Shown here in pieces: positions 1 to 8,539 of a stretch of 55,299 bases of DNA. How positions within the stretch are numbered: position 1 is the first letter of the stretch; each line of letters opens with the position of its first letter. Source of the stretch: Candidatus Enterococcus wittei (GTDB lineage: Bacteria; Bacillota; Bacilli; Lactobacillales; Enterococcaceae); contig NZ_NGMO01000002.1 in NCBI RefSeq assembly GCF_002140175.1, forward strand, positions 105,177 through 160,475, in the 5' to 3' direction. The notes below the pieces were generated by a model. It was given only the letters and a program-made list of their open reading frames with translations. It was not told the origin of the DNA and did not search any database. Position numbers and translations under genes: made by a program.

Positions 1-2
1 CA

Positions 3-215
3 CTTATAGTGAATGTTTTTGTCAATAATGGCTATTCTTACTATAAAAGAAATTTAATTAAAATTTCGACTATAGAAAAATTTTATAAGTTATTTTTATA
101 TAGTAATTATGAAGGGAGAAAAACTATCTTAGATAATTTAAATATAAGGTTAAGTAAAATTCCTCTTAAAATTGAAGCTCCTTTTGATATTAGTGATGAT
201 GACTTACCCTTTTAA
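3..215 (+). CDS. C-terminal part of an unknown protein (5' end outside window)
   Basis: The frame is open to the left window edge, so the gene is truncated here and its true start is not visible; a GTG at 9 is only a possible internal start. About 70 residues can be read, rich in Tyr, Asn, Lys and Ile. The base composition is clearly more AT-rich than the guaA and coaA genes next to it, which suggests imported DNA. The protein ends in Asp-Asp-Asp-Leu-Pro-Phe, which looks like the C-terminal tip of bacterial single-stranded-DNA-binding protein, but no Gly/Gln-rich SSB linker precedes it. I do not recognise the family. It converges on guaA, whose 3' end is a known landing site for genomic islands, so it may be the last gene of such an island (inference). 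Confidence 0.5.
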   Translation, partial: LIVNVFVNNGYSYYKRNLIKISTIEKFYKLFLYSNYEGRKTILDNLNIRLSKIPLKIEAPFDISDDDLPF

Positions 216-256
216 TCAAAGGTATTATTGGTTGCAAAATGGTTGCAATCACACTC

Positions 257-303
257 AAAAACAGCCTAGAACCTCGATAAATAAAGGTTTCTAGGCTGTT
301 TGT
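257..303 (-). terminator. Intrinsic terminator of guaA, possibly bidirectional
   Basis: Inverted repeat with arms 259-272 and 286-300 (core AACAGCCTAGA). Read on the minus strand it is followed by GTTTTTG, giving a rho-independent terminator just after the guaA stop. The plus-strand side has only a poor T-run but could also serve the converging truncated gene. Confidence 0.75.
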
Positions 304-305
304 AC

Positions 306-1871
306 TTATTCCCACTCCACAGTTGCAGGTGGTTTTGAGGTAATATCGTACACGATACGGTTAACGTGAGATACTTCGTTAACGATACGTACAGAGATTT
401 TTTGTAGCACATCCCAAGGAATGCGAGCAAAGTCAGCGGTCATTCCATCGATGGATGTGACAGCACGGATACCGACCGTATAGTCATACGTACGACCATC
501 GCCCATAACACCTACAGAACGGATACCAGGTAAGACTGTGAAGTATTGCCAGATATCTCTGTCTAAGCCTGCAGCGGCGATTTCTTCACGTAAAATCGCA
601 TCTGATTCACGGACGATTTCTAATTTTTCTTCTGTGATTTCGCCAAGAACACGAATACCAAGACCAGGGCCTGGGAATGGTTGGCGCCAAACGATTGAGT
701 CAGGCATGCCGAGTTCTGTTCCTAGTTCACGAACCTCGTCTTTGAAGAGAGTATTCAATGGTTCGATCAATTCAAACTGCATATCTTCAGGTAATCCACC
801 AACGTTGTGATGTGATTTGATCGTTTGTGCAGTTTCTGTACCACTTTCGATGACATCGGTGTAAAGAGTTCCTTGGGCTAAGAAAGAAACGCCTTCTTCA
901 CCGGCTAATTTTGTCGCTTCATCATCAAATAAGTAGACGAATTCGTTTCCGATGATTTTACGTTTTTGTTCAGGGTCAGAAACACCAGCAAGTTTGTCCA
1001 AGAAACGATCTCTTGCATCTACTTTGATGATGTTCAAGCCGAATTTTCCACCTAAGCTTTCCATGACTTGTTCTGCTTCACCTTTACGCAACAAACCGTG
1101 ATCAACAAAAATACAAGTTAATTGATCTCCGATAGCTTTTTGTAAAAGAACGCCGACTACACTAGAATCTACACCACCAGATAAACCAAGTAATACTTTT
1201 TTATCACCAACTTGTTCGCGGATTTTTTCGATCTGCATGTCGATGAAGTTGTTCATTGTCCAGTTGCCTTCACATTGGCAAATGTCAAACGCAAAATGGC
1301 GTAGTAATTCGACTCCGTATTCTGAATGACGGACTTCTGCGTGGAATTGGATCCCATAGAAATTGCGTTTTGTGTCTTGGATTGAAGCAATTGGGCAGTC
1401 GTTACTTGTAGCGACCGTTTCAAATCCTTCTGGAACTTTGGTTACTAAATCGCCATGGCTCATCCAAACAATTTGTTGTTTTGGTGTTTTGCTGAATAAA
1501 ACGGCATCATCTGATGTTACTTCCAATAATGCTTTTCCGTATTCGCGGTTTTTAGCTGGCTCAACAGAACCGCCTAGCTTATACGTGATCAACTGCATAC
1601 CATAACAAATACCTAAAACAGGAATCCCTAAGTTGAAAATTTCAGGATCAATACCAAATGCATTTTCGTCATAGACACTGTTTGGCCCTCCAGAAAGGAT
1701 GATCCCTTTTGGATTCATTGCTTTTACTTCTTCAGCTGTAATGCGGTGGCTCAATAATTCAGAAAAAACTCCTAAATCACGGATGCGTCGTGTAATCAAC
1801 TGGTTATATTGACTACCGTAATCTAGTACGATGATTTTTTCAACGTTTGTCATATCGGCAACGTTCGTCAC
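306..1871 (-). CDS. guaA: GMP synthase (glutamine-hydrolysing)
   Basis: Converts XMP to GMP with ATP and glutamine, the last step of guanine nucleotide synthesis. The protein is 521 aa. The N-terminal class I glutamine amidotransferase has nucleophile Cys89 in GICYGMQ and the His177/Glu179 pair in FHAE. The ATP-pyrophosphatase P-loop SGGVDSS lies at 231-237, and the C-terminal dimerisation domain ends in [10 protein letters not shown] chose the GTG at 1871 because an AGGGG ribosome-binding site lies about 9 nt upstream; the ATG six codons later has none. coaA lies 58 bp upstream on the same strand. No purine riboswitch fits in that gap. The 3' end of guaA is a known island integration site in many bacteria. 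Confidence 0.97.
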   Translation of the reverse strand: MTNVADMTNVEKIIVLDYGSQYNQLITRRIRDLGVFSELLSHRITAEEVKAMNPKGIILSGGPNSVYDENAFGIDPEIFNLGIPVLGICYGMQLITYKLGGSVEPAKNREYGKALLEVTSDDAVLFSKTPKQQIVWMSHGDLVTKVPEGFETVATSNDCPIASIQDTKRNFYGIQFHAEVRHSEYGVELLRHFAFDICQCEGNWTMNNFIDMQIEKIREQVGDKKVLLGLSGGVDSSVVGVLLQKAIGDQLTCIFVDHGLLRKGEAEQVMESLGGKFGLNIIKVDARDRFLDKLAGVSDPEQKRKIIGNEFVYLFDDEATKLAGEEGVSFLAQGTLYTDVIESGTETAQTIKSHHNVGGLPEDMQFELIEPLNTLFKDEVRELGTELGMPDSIVWRQPFPGPGLGIRVLGEITEEKLEIVRESDAILREEIAAAGLDRDIWQYFTVLPGIRSVGVMGDGRTYDYTVGIRAVTSIDGMTADFARIPWDVLQKISVRIVNEVSHVNRIVYDITSKPPATVEWE

Positions 1872-1929
1872 ATTTATTACCCCTATCCCTTTAAAATTTA
1901 TCTCAAAATAGTTGAACTATTTTAAAATG

Positions 1930-2853
1930 CTAATATTTTCGCATGAAAATCGAATCGATAATATGATTTTCAGTTTTATGGAGAATTATATCGGCTCTCC
2001 CTCGAGTAGGCAAGATATATTCGTTTAAATTTTTCAAATTCACATTTTTCCAGACTTCTCGTGCCATATTGAAAGCATCTTCACGATCCCCAATGGCAAA
2101 ACGATAATAATAATTCGTTGGATCTTGGAAAGCTGTGTCTAGCAATGCACCGAAGCGATCTAAATACCATTTTTCAATCAATGAAGAATCGGCATCAACA
2201 TACACAGAAAAATCAAAAAAGTCACTGACGTAAATTTGCTGATTGGCTGGTAGTTGCAAGGTGTTGATCCCTTCTACGATCAAAATATCAGGTTGTTGGA
2301 TCAGTTCATACTCATCAGGCACAATATCATACACATTATGTGAGTACATAGGTACCTTGATTATTTCTTGTCCAGATTTCACTCGGTTTAAAAAATCGAT
2401 CAGCATCTCCATATCATAACTTTCTGGAAATCCTTTGCGATCCATGATACCACGTTCTTGTAAGACTTTGTTTGGGTACAAGAATCCATCTGTTGTGATC
2501 AACTGAACATTCCGTTTCTTGAAAGTTCGAGATAAAATCATTTGCAATAAACGTGCAGTGGTACTTTTACCAACTGCGACACTTCCAGCAATCCCGATAA
2601 TGAACGGGGGCACTTGGACATATTTATGAAGAAATAGTCCTTTACTTAATGAGAGAGATTCAAATTCTTTCATGTGCAGAAAAATCAAATGCGCCAATGG
2701 AACATAGATATCACGGACATCTTGCATTGAAATTCGGTCATTCAAACTTTTGATATTATCTAACTCATCTTGTGTCAATGGGGCTTGCCCATTGCGATAA
2801 AATTCGCGCCATTCTTCTCTTGCTACTCGGTAGTAGTTCATTGGATCATTCAT
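1930..2853 (-). CDS. coaA: Pantothenate kinase, type I
   Basis: Phosphorylates pantothenate, the first and usually rate-limiting step of coenzyme A synthesis, in the cytoplasm. The 307-aa protein is of the usual length for bacterial type I PanK, with a Walker A loop GSVAVGKST at about residues 90-98 and the PRK-like kinase fold. A longer reading frame starts at 2868, but its ATG touches the purine-rich stretch with no spacing. The ATG at 2853 has GGAGG at an ideal distance and gives the familiar start MNDPMNYYRV. It lies upstream of guaA on the same strand and is probably co-transcribed with it. Confidence 0.95.
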   Translation of the reverse strand: MNDPMNYYRVAREEWREFYRNGQAPLTQDELDNIKSLNDRISMQDVRDIYVPLAHLIFLHMKEFESLSLSKGLFLHKYVQVPPFIIGIAGSVAVGKSTTARLLQMILSRTFKKRNVQLITTDGFLYPNKVLQERGIMDRKGFPESYDMEMLIDFLNRVKSGQEIIKVPMYSHNVYDIVPDEYELIQQPDILIVEGINTLQLPANQQIYVSDFFDFSVYVDADSSLIEKWYLDRFGALLDTAFQDPTNYYYRFAIGDREDAFNMAREVWKNVNLKNLNEYILPTRGRADIILHKTENHIIDSIFMRKY

Positions 2854-3279
2854 AATAGCCTCCTGCATTCTCCCATCAATGGACCTATTTTAACACAAAA
2901 TAAGAGCAAACCCTACCACTTAAGTAGGAATGATGGGTCTTTTTTCTGAAAGAAAAAATGTCAGTAAAAAAAGAAACTTATTTTTTGAAAAACTTGAATA
3001 AAAAAATAGAAAAAGAGTGATCCAAGAATTTTATTGAAGAGGAAAATATAAGGAAAGGGGGCACTTTTTTGAGGGTTCAAAGGAAGGTTTATTTTGCTAG
3101 CTGACACTCATGAAAGGTCGATAGTTTCTGATCTTACTATAGAAATCAAAAAAAATGATTTTTGAAAAGAAACTTGATAAGTACGAAAGGAATGAGTAGG
3201 AAATGATGCGGTTTAGCTTGCACCTTTTCTGGTTAAACGTTAGACTATGAGCATCTAACAGATGAGAAGGATGAACGCT
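2854..3279. other. Intergenic region between divergent coaA and methyltransferase genes
   Basis: This 426-nt AT-rich stretch must contain the promoters of the two divergent genes. I see no clear ORF. A dyad at about 2910-2947 (arms ACCCTAC... and GTAGG...GGGT, followed by CTTTTTT on the plus strand) looks like an intrinsic terminator or a leader hairpin for coaA. A short A/T-rich dyad lies near 3145-3170. I looked for the conserved core of SRP RNA and did not find it. Confidence 0.4.
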
Positions 3280-3882
3280 ATGACAAATCATTACTATTCC
3301 GAACGCCCAGAGACTGCCCATGAATTTGATGAATGGTCGTTTAATTTAAAAGGAAAAACATTTCAATTCGTCACAGATTCTGGGGTGTTTTCACGTGAAA
3401 CAGTGGACTATGGTTCACGAGTTTTGATTGATGCCTTTGAATGGGAAAATCTACCAGAAGGAAGAATTTTAGATGTCGGTTGTGGCTATGGCCCCATCGG
3501 CTTATCCATTGCTTATGCTAGTCAGCGCATGGTAGAAATGGTGGATATCAATGCACGAGCAGTCGAATTGGCGCAAGGAAATGCCAAACGCAATCAAATA
3601 AAAAATGTCGTGATCCATCAATCGAATATCTACGCTGAAGTAGAAGAAGAGAAGTACGCAGCGATCATCAGCAATCCGCCGATTCGTGCAGGTAAAAAAG
3701 TTGTCCACGAGATTTTAACTGAAGCTTATCCAAGATTAGTGACGGGTGGCACACTAACGATCGTGATCCAGAAAAAACAAGGTGCTCCTAGTGCGCAAAA
3801 GAAAATGGAAGAAACATTTGGTAATGCAGAAATCGTTACAAAAGATAAAGGCTATTACATCATCAAAAGCGTAAAAGAATAA
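3280..3882 (+). CDS. Class I SAM-dependent methyltransferase, RsmC type
   Basis: Probable 16S rRNA (guanine-N2) methyltransferase of the RsmC/YbxB group; the exact target base is inferred from the family. The 200-aa Rossmann-fold protein has SAM motif I LDVGCGYGPIG at about 63-73 and a substrate-amine motif SNPPI at 131-135. The start was set at 3280 (MTNHYYSERP) because GAGAAGG ends 9 nt upstream; two earlier in-frame ATGs at 3262 and 3271 have no usable site. It is short, like a single-domain RsmC C-terminal half, as usual in Firmicutes. Its downstream terminator has been split by an IS1182-family insertion. Confidence 0.88.
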   Translation: MTNHYYSERPETAHEFDEWSFNLKGKTFQFVTDSGVFSRETVDYGSRVLIDAFEWENLPEGRILDVGCGYGPIGLSIAYASQRMVEMVDINARAVELAQGNAKRNQIKNVVIHQSNIYAEVEEEKYAAIISNPPIRAGKKVVHEILTEAYPRLVTGGTLTIVIQKKQGAPSAQKKMEETFGNAEIVTKDKGYYIIKSVKE

Positions 3883-3927
3883 TAGGAACCAGCAGATTTT
3901 CCATTAATAGAATAAAATGAAGAAGAT

Positions 3928-3945
3928 GAAGAAACAGTGTTTCTT
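3928..3945. repeat. 18-bp target-site duplication, left copy
   Basis: GAAGAAACAGTGTTTCTT abuts the left inverted repeat of the IS1182 element and is identical to the copy at 5466-5483. The sequence is itself a dyad (AAGAAA-CAGTG-TTTCTT). Confidence 0.9.
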
Positions 3946-5465
3946 CAGACTGTAGACAAAGAAAAAAATTTCTTTGTTCTACAGTTTTTTTGTTACAATT
4001 AAAGAAAACGTTTGCTTTTCGAGGAGGAATGTATAATGATGTCCAAACAATCAATGGATAGTCGAATGGAAGAAGCCAAAATTTCGCTAGATGCACTTGT
4101 TCCTAAAAATCATTTGGTCCGTAAAATTGACAAATCATTGTCATTTGATTTTATTTATCCAATTGTTGAATCAACTTACTCGACCATTGGTCGTCCTAGT
4201 GTTGATCCTGTCGTCTTAGTAAAATTAGTATTCATTCAATATTTATTTGGGATTCGTTCGATGCGTCAGACCATTAAAGAAGTTGAAACAAACCTAGCTT
4301 ATCGTTGGTTTCTTGGGCTTAGTTTAATTGATAAAGTTCCTCATTTTTCGACTTTTGGTAAAAACTATGCACGGCGTTTCAGAGAAACCGATTTGTTTGA
4401 ACAGATATTTATCGTTATTCTTGAACAAGCAGTTGATGCTAGATTTATTCATGAAGAAATTTTGTATATGGATTCAACTCATATTAAAGCGAATGCGAAC
4501 AAACGTATTTTTACAAGAGAAATGGCACATAAAGAAGCCATTTTATACCAAAAACAATTGGAAGAAGAAATTAATGAAGCAAGAATTGCCGAAGGCAAAC
4601 GCCCTTTTGGTTCAATCATTCGTCAGGAGGTGGTAGAAAGGAAAATTAGTGTCGCAGATCCAGAAAGTGGTTATTATGTAAAAACAGAACGAGAAAAACA
4701 GTTTGCTTATTCTGCTCATACCGTTTGTGATGAAAATGGTTTTGTATTAGATGTCATGATTACGCCTGGAAATCTACATGACAGCCGAATGCTCGTGCCA
4801 CAAATTGAACGTGTTAAATCGCGTGGTTTCTCCTTTTATGGTGTAGCTGCTGATGCTGCGTACAAAACACCTTGGAATGCCAAGTATTTAATCGACCAAA
4901 AACTACGGCCCATTTTTCCTTATACTCGACCCAAAGGAAACAAAGAACGTTTTAAAAAGAAAGATTTTGATTATGATTCCCATTATAATTGGTACTTATG
5001 CCCCAATGATCAAACACTTCAGTTTCGCACAACTACTCGAGATGGCTATAAAAAATATGTATCTAAATCTTTTATTTGTGAAACTTGTCCATTATTGAAA
5101 AATTGTACAGAAAGCCAGAAACACCAAAAAGAAATACATAGACACATTTGGGAAGATTACTTAGATGAAGCAGAACATTTACGCCATACGGCGTATAATC
5201 GCGAAAAATATAAAAAAAGAAAAGAAACGATTGAACGTGTTTTTGCAGACGCAAAGGAAAAGCATGGAATGCGCTACACCAAGTATCGAGGCTTGGAAAA
5301 AAATCAGGTGCATACGATGCTTGTTTTTGCCGCAATGAACCTGAAAAAATTGGCCACTTGGCAGTGGAAGCATATGTCTTCATATCTTTTATTATACAAA
5401 AATAGACAAAAGTATCAGTCTACACTCTTAGTAAAGAGGAAACTGATGCTTTTGTCTACAGTCTG
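3946..5465 (+). mobile_element. Complete IS1182-family insertion sequence
   Basis: A 1520-bp element bounded by near-perfect terminal inverted repeats: CAGACTGTAGACAAAG at the left, and the reverse complement CAGACTGTAGACAAAAG at the right. It is flanked by identical 18-bp direct repeats (3928-3945 and 5466-5483). It encodes one DDE transposase on the plus strand. Both ends also hold internal inverted repeats: 3949-3961 with 3972-3985 at the left, and 5404-5419 with 5442-5457 at the right. Removing the element and one repeat copy restores a hairpin followed by TGTCTTTTTTTT, the original terminator of the methyltransferase gene. Confidence 0.92.
3949..3991 (+). terminator. Terminator-like hairpin at the left end of the IS1182 element
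   Basis: ACTGTAGACAAAG (3949-3961) pairs with CTTTGTTCTACAGT (3972-3985) and is followed at once by a run of T to 3991. It uses the terminal inverted repeat itself, so it should stop transcripts entering from the methyltransferase gene before they reach the transposase. Confidence 0.65.
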
Positions 5466-5499
5466 GAAGAAACAGTGTTTCTTTGTCTTTTTTTTGTGA
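4036..5499 (+). CDS. IS1182-family transposase (DDE)
   Basis: Catalyses cut-and-paste movement of the surrounding element. The protein is 487 aa from the ATG at 4036, which has GAGGAGG 8 nt upstream (a second ATG follows at 4039). It has an N-terminal DUF772-type domain and an RNase H-like core with candidate catalytic residues Asp146 (in DSTHIKANANKR), Asp273 (in VAADAAYKT) and Glu400 (in KKRKETIERVF). A Cys cluster (C...CETCPLLKNC) sits between the second Asp and the Glu. It looks intact. Oddly, there is no stop codon inside the element: the frame crosses the right inverted repeat and ends 11 codons into flanking DNA, so the last residues come from the target duplication and old terminator. 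Confidence 0.93.
   Translation: MMSKQSMDSRMEEAKISLDALVPKNHLVRKIDKSLSFDFIYPIVESTYSTIGRPSVDPVVLVKLVFIQYLFGIRSMRQTIKEVETNLAYRWFLGLSLIDKVPHFSTFGKNYARRFRETDLFEQIFIVILEQAVDARFIHEEILYMDSTHIKANANKRIFTREMAHKEAILYQKQLEEEINEARIAEGKRPFGSIIRQEVVERKISVADPESGYYVKTEREKQFAYSAHTVCDENGFVLDVMITPGNLHDSRMLVPQIERVKSRGFSFYGVAADAAYKTPWNAKYLIDQKLRPIFPYTRPKGNKERFKKKDFDYDSHYNWYLCPNDQTLQFRTTTRDGYKKYVSKSFICETCPLLKNCTESQKHQKEIHRHIWEDYLDEAEHLRHTAYNREKYKKRKETIERVFADAKEKHGMRYTKYRGLEKNQVHTMLVFAAMNLKKLATWQWKHMSSYLLLYKNRQKYQSTLLVKRKLMLLSTVWKKQCFFVFFL
5466..5483. repeat. 18-bp target-site duplication, right copy
   Basis: Identical to 3928-3945. Followed by TGTCTTTTTTTT (5484-5495), so this copy is still a hairpin plus T-run and probably still works as a terminator, now downstream of the transposase. 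Confidence 0.9.
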
Positions 5500-5942
5500 A
5501 AAGTATTGAGGATACAAATGATAGAATAAAAGAACAAATAATAATATTTTTGTTTTTTTCATAAAGTCTATTTTTAAAGGGTTTATCGTATAAATAATCA
5601 CTTGTAAAAAAACTAAGTTGACTTTAAAATTGTAAAGGTAGATAGTATTTTTTTAATCATTCACTAAAAATATTTATCTAGAGGACAAGCAATAGCGATA
5701 TATAAAATAATCTGGTGATATTTTTTGTGAACGCTTTCAATGAAAAGCAAAATGAGACACGTGAGTTCAACTAATTAGTACTTCTTGTAGGAAAAGGAGG
5801 TGAATTATTTTTAGAAGTGCGATCATGTATCGGTTATTGAGGTCTATAGGTGGAGATCTGATAGATATATTTCTGCATTGATTGGCAGATTTAAGTCATA
5901 AGTATTTGATTAATTGATACATAAAAAAGAGGAGGGAAGAAA
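5500..5942. other. AT-rich intergenic region with candidate promoter and cre box
   Basis: No convincing ORF. A candidate promoter is TTGACT (5618-5623), 17 nt, GATAGT (5641-5646). At 5726-5739 TGTGAACGCTTTCA fits the CcpA cre consensus with one mismatch, so the gene at 5943 may be under catabolite control (inference). An isolated AAGGAGGTGA near 5797 precedes only a few codons and I could not assign it to a gene. Confidence 0.4.
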
Positions 5943-6560
5943 ATGGAATTACTAGAAAAAGAAAGCTTAGATGTATTGTATGAACAAGAAAAAAAAATAC
6001 CTTATTATGTCGGTTATATTTTTTTCAAAGAAAACGAGTATCAAGGATTAGAAAGTCATCAAGAAGCAGTAATGACACAACTTGGATATTATAACCGTGT
6101 CACGAAATGTTCCCAATGGGCAATTGCCCATTATAATGAGGTAGGAACAGCTGTGACACCAGAAGAGTTTAAAACGGAATTTAGTTTCATAGAAGCAGAT
6201 CCTATTATGGAGACAGAGCTTGACCCAACTACTTTTGGCCGGGATCAATATCCAATTTATGTAAATCTAGACATGATTAAAGTCCTTGAAGTCAGTCCAC
6301 AGCTATTTTTCAAAGAACAAAGTGCATACGAACAGGCTTTTTTTGATGGAGTTCAAATAGAAAGTCTTACAAGAGCTGATTTTGTGTCACTGAATGAAGA
6401 TCTTTTCCCAGAGAAACAGAACTTAGTTATCTACTCTTGGAATCCCGAATTTACGAATTATTATAATTTTGATGATGTGTCTTCAAGCGTGAGGTTGTGG
6501 AGTGTATACGATCCGATAAATAAACGTCTGACGGTGATTACGATCTTTTTAGTCTTTTAA
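5943..6560 (+). CDS. Hypothetical protein, 205 aa
   Basis: The start is firm: GAGGAGGG lies about 7 nt before the ATG. The protein is acidic and rich in aromatic residues (Tyr, Phe, Trp), has no signal peptide and no clear membrane segment, and so is probably cytoplasmic. Visible features are a central PIYVNLDMIKVLEVSP stretch and a C-terminal LVIYSWNPEFTNYYNF followed by LWSVYDPINKRLTVI, which reads like alternating beta strands. I do not recognise the family and give no function. It stands alone between an IS element and a repeat-bearing region, so it may be accessory. An upstream near-cre box may regulate it. Confidence 0.75.
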   Translation: MELLEKESLDVLYEQEKKIPYYVGYIFFKENEYQGLESHQEAVMTQLGYYNRVTKCSQWAIAHYNEVGTAVTPEEFKTEFSFIEADPIMETELDPTTFGRDQYPIYVNLDMIKVLEVSPQLFFKEQSAYEQAFFDGVQIESLTRADFVSLNEDLFPEKQNLVIYSWNPEFTNYYNFDDVSSSVRLWSVYDPINKRLTVITIFLVF

Positions 6561-7050
6561 AATAAAATGTTCCATTACATAATGAGAAGAAAAAGCAGAA
6601 AAAATTCTGCGACTAAGAGTCTGAACAGCAAGGTGGTTTTATCAAGGTTGAGACTTGGACCTCTACTATCATAGACTCAGCTGGTTGGGGATGGAAGTCT
6701 GTTCTAATGTGAAACATACAATAATAAAAACAATCCAAATCAGTGTAACTTTCTTGTTTTTATAACAGGGAGACTTGATTTTTTTGAAACTTTTCAAGTA
6801 ATTAACTGAAGAAAGTTGATTTTGAGGTAAACCAGTGTTTTTTCGAGAGGGAATCACTCGATCCGCTAATTATTGAAGATCGAAATATATAAATTTCTAT
6901 AATGAGGCCCGAGAGATTTTAAAGGCTTATTTTTAAAAATTTTATGGCACAAAAATCTAATGTTACATAGTGGTTGGAAAAGTTCAATTATAGGGAAATA
7001 CATAAAAATGTAGCCATCAGATTTTTTTATCACTCTTTCTAAATCAAGTC
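6561..7050. other. Unassigned AT-rich region
   Basis: About 490 nt between the hypothetical gene and the interspersed repeat. All six frames are broken into short pieces; the longest open stretches (60-65 codons on the minus strand) have no ribosome-binding site and look accidental. It may be decayed coding DNA. I see no tRNA, no terminator with a good T-run and no repeat shared with the rest of the window. Confidence 0.35.
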
Positions 7051-7222
7051 GAGCGTGGGACAAAAGCGTTATTTACTTTTGTTCCACGCTCTAAATACAT
7101 ATAAACGGCGGGAGCAGAAGCAACTCCTTCGGAAATATGCCAAAATTTCTCAAAAATTTGAAAAGCATTTTTCGTGAATTCCTTCTTAATTTCTCGGAGT
7201 TAACCACTTCTGTCCCAGCCTC
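7051..7222 (-). repeat. Interspersed ~170-nt repeat, copy A
   Basis: On the minus strand it begins GAGGCTGGGACAGAAGTGG and ends with a hairpin whose arms carry GAGCGTGGAACAAAAG and CTTTTGTCCCACGCTC. A second, clearly homologous copy in the other orientation lies at 48649-48814; the two align over nearly the whole length. It contains no meaningful ORF. The conserved end hairpin suggests a structured RNA or a small non-autonomous mobile repeat. I believe similar units are scattered in other enterococcal genomes, but that is from memory. Confidence 0.8.
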
Positions 7223-7438
7223 TTTTCCTTGGATCTCCAGAGTGACTTGTCGAGGTGACAAATTTTAGAAATTGCTATTTTTTTTATGAATTCGATAGGT
7301 GTGTTTTTATTTGAAGAATATCGTAACGGGTGCGCTTTCTTTGAAGCTAGGAAGGAAACCTTCTCACTTTTTTTCTATCCATTTTGCAAAGCTTTTGGTA
7401 CACTGATAGGGAATTTACATACAAAAGGGGGAGCTAAA

Positions 7439-8455
7439 GTGAAGCTGACGATTAGGGATATCGCTGAAATGGCTGGTGTATCAGTTACCACCGTGTCACA
7501 AATTTTAAACAATAAAGGGAGTCGTTTTAGTGATAAAACAAGAAAAAAAGTTTTATCGATCGTCAATGAGCATCACTATAAACCGGATTATTTTGCTTCA
7601 AATGTGATCAATCGCCATTCGAAAACGATTGGCATGATCGTGCCTGATGTGACTGACTTCTTTTTTTCCAAATTGATTGAAGGGGTAGAAAGCTATTTGA
7701 ATCCACTTGGCTATGTGATTGTCTTATGTAACTCACGTCATAGTCAAGAAAATGAAATCAAGTATTTGCAGGAGCTTTCACATCGTGCCGTAGATGGCCT
7801 TTTGTTAGCAACACCTAATATTTTGCCGCAGGAATATTCGTTAGACAGTGGTTTTTTTAAAAACATGCCGATTATTTTGATCGACCGTGGGCTAAATGCT
7901 CGTGATAATGGGCGTTTGATTGTCAAAGAATACGAAGGTGCTTATCAAGCAGTTTCTCTTCTGATCAACAATGGGCATACGAAAATCGGTATGTTGAAAG
8001 AAACAACTGGCTACTATCAATTAGAAGAGCGATTCAATGGTTATCGTCATGCCTTAAAAGATCATGGATTGGCTTTCAATGGCAAGTTAGTAGAAGAAGG
8101 AGAGCTGACAGTCCAAGGTGGGTATGAAGCATCGAAGAAGTTATTACGTCAAAAAGATTTGACTGCAGTGTTCTGTGGGAATGATGCAATGGCGATAGGC
8201 TGTTACCAAGCGATCCATGAAATTGGCAAGCGAATCCCAGAAGATATTTCAGTGATTGGATTCGATGGTTTGAAATTATCGGAATACATGATCCCTAAGC
8301 TGACAACTGTCAAGCAACCAAGTTTTGATATTGGATTTTATGCGGCTCGTTTTTTGATCGATACGATCGAGTTCCCTCAAAGAAAAGTTCCGAACAAAAT
8401 CTTTGAAACAAAATTAATTATTCGTGAGAGCGTAAAAGCATTGACAAAGGTCTAA
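7439..8455 (+). CDS. LacI-family transcriptional regulator, probably of the nucleoside operon
   Basis: The 338-aa protein has an N-terminal LacI helix-turn-helix (LTIRDIAEMAGVSVTTVSQ) and a periplasmic-binding-protein-like effector domain closest in look to RbsR-type regulators. The GTG at 7439 was chosen because AGGGGGAG lies 6 nt upstream and the HTH starts immediately; the frame continues 51 codons further up, but those residues (rich in Phe) do not belong to the family. It ends 141 nt before pdp. A perfect 16-bp palindrome of LacI-operator type lies just upstream of the pdp promoter, so it probably represses the pdp-deoC-cdd-bmp-nup genes, with a nucleoside or pentose phosphate as inducer (inference). 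Confidence 0.88.
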   Translation: MKLTIRDIAEMAGVSVTTVSQILNNKGSRFSDKTRKKVLSIVNEHHYKPDYFASNVINRHSKTIGMIVPDVTDFFFSKLIEGVESYLNPLGYVIVLCNSRHSQENEIKYLQELSHRAVDGLLLATPNILPQEYSLDSGFFKNMPIILIDRGLNARDNGRLIVKEYEGAYQAVSLLINNGHTKIGMLKETTGYYQLEERFNGYRHALKDHGLAFNGKLVEEGELTVQGGYEASKKLLRQKDLTAVFCGNDAMAIGCYQAIHEIGKRIPEDISVIGFDGLKLSEYMIPKLTTVKQPSFDIGFYAARFLIDTIEFPQRKVPNKIFETKLIIRESVKALTKV

Positions 8456-8474
8456 GTCAGCGTTATATTGCTTA

Positions 8475-8488
8475 TGTAAGTGTTTACA
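8475..8488. promoter_or_regulatory. Candidate cre box (CcpA site) upstream of pdp
   Basis: TGTAAGTGTTTACA matches the cre consensus WGWAARCGNTWWCW except for T in place of the central C, and is a dyad. It suggests carbon catabolite repression of nucleoside catabolism. Confidence 0.55.
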
Positions 8489-8516
8489 AAGTCGGTAGAG
8501 CAAGTCTCGGAAATTA

Positions 8517-8532
8517 AGTAAACCGGTTTACT
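8517..8532. promoter_or_regulatory. Perfect 16-bp palindromic operator for the LacI-type regulator
   Basis: AGTAAACCGGTTTACT is a perfect dyad with the central CCGG seen in many LacI-family operators. It ends 7 nt before the candidate -35 box. A second half site, TGGTTTACC, overlaps the -35 region, so a bound dimer would hinder RNA polymerase. Confidence 0.7.
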
Positions 8533-8539
8533 AAAGTGG

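Noticed and set aside
3-215. Phage or island integrase
   Set aside because: The readable part shows no tyrosine- or serine-recombinase motif.
2854-3279. SRP RNA or another housekeeping RNA
   Set aside because: The length fits, but no conserved SRP core motif (GGTCAGGTCCGGAAGGAAGCA-like) can be found on either strand.
7286-7438. N-terminal extension of the LacI-type regulator
   Set aside because: 51 extra codons rich in Phe, with no ribosome-binding site; the GTG at 7439 has a strong one and starts right at the HTH.
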